Below are positions 40,792 through 64,000 of a stretch of DNA of 64,000 bases, one piece after another. The stretch's first letter is position 1, and every line of letters begins with the position of its first letter. The DNA lies in contig NC_064438.1 of NCBI RefSeq assembly GCF_023343835.1, positions 11,637,077-11,701,076 on the forward strand, given 5' to 3'. This stretch comes from Lagopus muta (lineage: Eukaryota > Chordata > Aves > Galliformes > Phasianidae). The position numbers and the translations under genes were made by a program. Below the pieces are notes generated by a model. The model searched no databases. It saw only the letters and a list, made by a program, of their open reading frames with translations, and was not told the DNA's origin.

Positions 40792-42774
40792 TGTGTTCTG
40801 TGCTGTAAGACACTGTGCTTTCATAGCAAACTGCAAAAAAGGCAGTACGTATTGCTTTCCTCTTATTTCACAACGGAACGTTTCACAAAAACAGTAGGCT
40901 ACCTTCCTGTGGCTAAGTGACCGGTGATTCTAAGGATGGAATGGAGTTAAGTCTCAAAAGCACGGGGCGAGCAGGAAATACCGAGTTAGGCACACGGAAC
41001 GTTACGGACAGGCTCTAAGAGACAGATAGGCAGAAGGTGCTCGTTACAGCCGGGGTTTGGGACTTGTTAGTGCCCAGCTGCAGCGACCCAGCTTCTAACA
41101 TTCACGACGCTCTCAGCTTTTTAATTGCAGTAACTGCTAAGAGGTTGGACCACGAGCGTTGTAGGCACCAGGAGATTCAAGTTTACTTCTCGCTTCTGTG
41201 GTGAAGGGAGATTGGTCAGTAGTGGGGGAAGGAAAACCAGGCTCTGAAAAAGCTTTTTAGTGTTGGGCAGACAGAAGACTTCCCCGTGTTGTGTCTTCAT
41301 TCGCCACCACATGTTCTGCATTAAAAATCCATTCTCATCACAACCTGTGCTGATGATCTCTGACCCTTTCTCAAATTATGCATCAATGTTTACTACTGAA
41401 GTGTGCATGTTAACTCTGTTGCTTTGTCTAGACAAAATATGACCGCTCAACACTGAGTAAAGGTGAACAAGGATTCCATACCTGCAGTGCAGAAGCAACC
41501 TATTTAAGTAACCCAGGGTATTAACAGGAGACGATATCTGTACCCCACTATCACAGTATATTTCAGTGCTGCTTGGAATGGAGTTTGTTTTGTTTTTTAA
41601 GTGGAACTAGAATTGAGAATCAGTGATGCTGTCAACTAAAGAAGAAAGAAAAGTGCAATGGAATTTGTCTCTCATAAAGTTCTGTTAATGCAGCTGGTCT
41701 GCAGTTCATCCAGCAGTTGTGCTTTTTGCCTAGTGGCCGCTTTTATCCTGGAAGTACAGGTAAGTAAATTAGGGGTAAGTGCCACTTCAATTTACTGTCT
41801 GGATCAATTCTACATTCAATCCACTGCACTACTGTCATTCTAGAAATTTGAGTGTTTCAAAACACTGAAAAGCTGGGTGCATTTCTTATGGCATCGCATT
41901 TAGCCAGTCTTAGTTCACCTTTTGGAGATCATGGATAGAAGAGGGGTTACAAATATTTATCATAAGTTGCACTAATTATGAAGATCAGCATAAGCAATGT
42001 CATTTGTAATGCACACATCTCAGAAGAAGCCTCCCAGTAGGACCTGCAGGTTATCAAACATGAGAACGTTTTCCTTCTTTGAGGAGCAGAAAGTTAACAC
42101 GTATACATACATATTTAAATACCAGAAGTGAGGTAAAGAGAAGCATTTGAATTAAGGCACCATTATTTACAAATTCCATTATTGGCACTCACTCCAAGAA
42201 ATCATAGAGATGCACTCATCTGGGAGTAAATGCAATGCTAAGGATTTTTTCCAGCCCTTCAACCTTCATTTCTACAGGCATGTATGAAGCCACCAAAACT
42301 TTTACCCATCACAGCCTCTGTGATATCTAGTATCTAGATACTAGCATGAGAGTAGTCCTAAAAATATGTAGTTTCTTTAATATCCTCCAGCATCACGCCA
42401 TGGATGACATAAAACAAAGAAATGATAAAGCAAAAATGTGTTATATCCACAGGCCTAATGATTAAGTTATGGTTTAAGCAACCAGTATAGTCAAACTGTT
42501 CATCATATTGTCACGGATGGTTTAAAATCCCCTTCCTTTACCTGCAGCTCTTAAGAAAGGTTCAAAATAATGCTTTGATAACATTGCATAAGAATAATCC
42601 AGCAATTTTTTCTAGAAATCCTCCAAAATTAGGCTACACGAAGGTTGGTCCAATTTATCTGTTCAAATGCAGAGTCTCTTATTTTTAAGATGCACAAGTT
42701 ACTTTCAAGTCAGAAGATGCACAAAGCACAAGTGAATGCAACTGTTCCATTCTTACTCAGGTGTAGCAGTGAGT
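40792..42774 (-). other. PIK3C2A: PIK3C2A 3' untranslated region
   Basis: About 2 kb of AT-rich minus-strand sequence between the PIK3C2A stop (42775-42777) and its poly(A) signal, without splice-supported coding potential. An 18-bp perfect palindrome lies at 42327-42344. Small open frames in it have no recognisable features. The extent is inferred from the poly(A) signal, not from transcript data. Confidence 0.7.
42327..42344. repeat. 18-bp perfect palindrome in the PIK3C2A 3' UTR
   Basis: CTAGTATCTAGATACTAG is its own reverse complement. In RNA it has no loop, so it could fold only by opening the centre or by dimerising. Confidence 0.85.
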
Positions 42775-63774
<21,000 letters not shown>

Positions 63775-64000
63775 CTGCAAGAGCAAAGTAACAAAAACAT
63801 CATCATATTAAGGGGCAGTTAACATCTCACTCTTCTATAATAAGATCGCATTTGAAACTATCCTTGAGAATGTGGTTAAACATCAAGAGAACTGAAAAAT
63901 CTGATGAACTAATGGTATTGAGGGAATATGTAAATAGTGGAGAGCAGCTTGTTGAGACTTGCATTCCTACAAAGTTAATAAACAGACTTAATTATAATAC
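63775..64000 (-). other. PIK3C2A: PIK3C2A intron, partial, to window edge
   Basis: AT-rich sequence upstream of the first visible exon. It ends in a CTCTTGCAG acceptor and contains no further exon. Confidence 0.75.

Overview
The window is vertebrate nuclear DNA, almost certainly from a bird. Coding exons are short and split by GT-AG introns, CpG-rich promoters sit in an AT-rich background, and the only interspersed repeats I recognise are CR1 LINE fragments, the dominant avian retroposon. A chicken-like (galliform) genome is plausible, but the species cannot be fixed from the sequence alone. There is no bacterial, viral or organellar sequence. Nearly all open frames outside the exons listed below look like chance frames.

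Three genes are present, all on the minus strand. From right to left (5' to 3') they are PIK3C2A, RPS13 and PLEKHA7. As I recall it, this is the gene order of human 11p15, so the window is a conserved synteny block. PIK3C2A (42775-63774, cut by the right edge) is represented by 26 coding exons giving about 1130 residues: PI3K-type C2, helical, lipid kinase, PX and C-terminal C2 domains. About 550 N-terminal residues lie beyond the window. Its 3' UTR runs to a polyadenylation signal at 40786-40791. RPS13 (36821-40556) is complete: six exons encode the 151-residue small-subunit ribosomal protein uS15. It starts from a CpG-island promoter with a duplicated CCAAT/GC-box module less than 250 bp from the PIK3C2A 3' end. 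PLEKHA7 (51-304, cut by the left edge) shows its first two coding exons, which together make the first WW domain, inside a CpG island.

Between the PLEKHA7 promoter and the RPS13 3' end lie about 36 kb (0.65-36.76 kb) without a recognisable gene. I can support only CR1 remnants, simple repeats and a few motif-level signals there. It may hold regulatory elements or non-coding transcripts, but the sequence alone does not show this.

The genes do not form a pathway. RPS13 is a translation housekeeping gene, PIK3C2A makes 3-phosphoinositides in endocytosis, and PLEKHA7 is an adherens-junction scaffold. I found no new biological system. The most noteworthy observations are a GC-AG intron next to the last PIK3C2A exon, a compound perfect inverted repeat made of GATA motifs in a PIK3C2A intron, the tandem-duplicated promoter module of RPS13, and a tiny intron splitting the PLEKHA7 WW domain.
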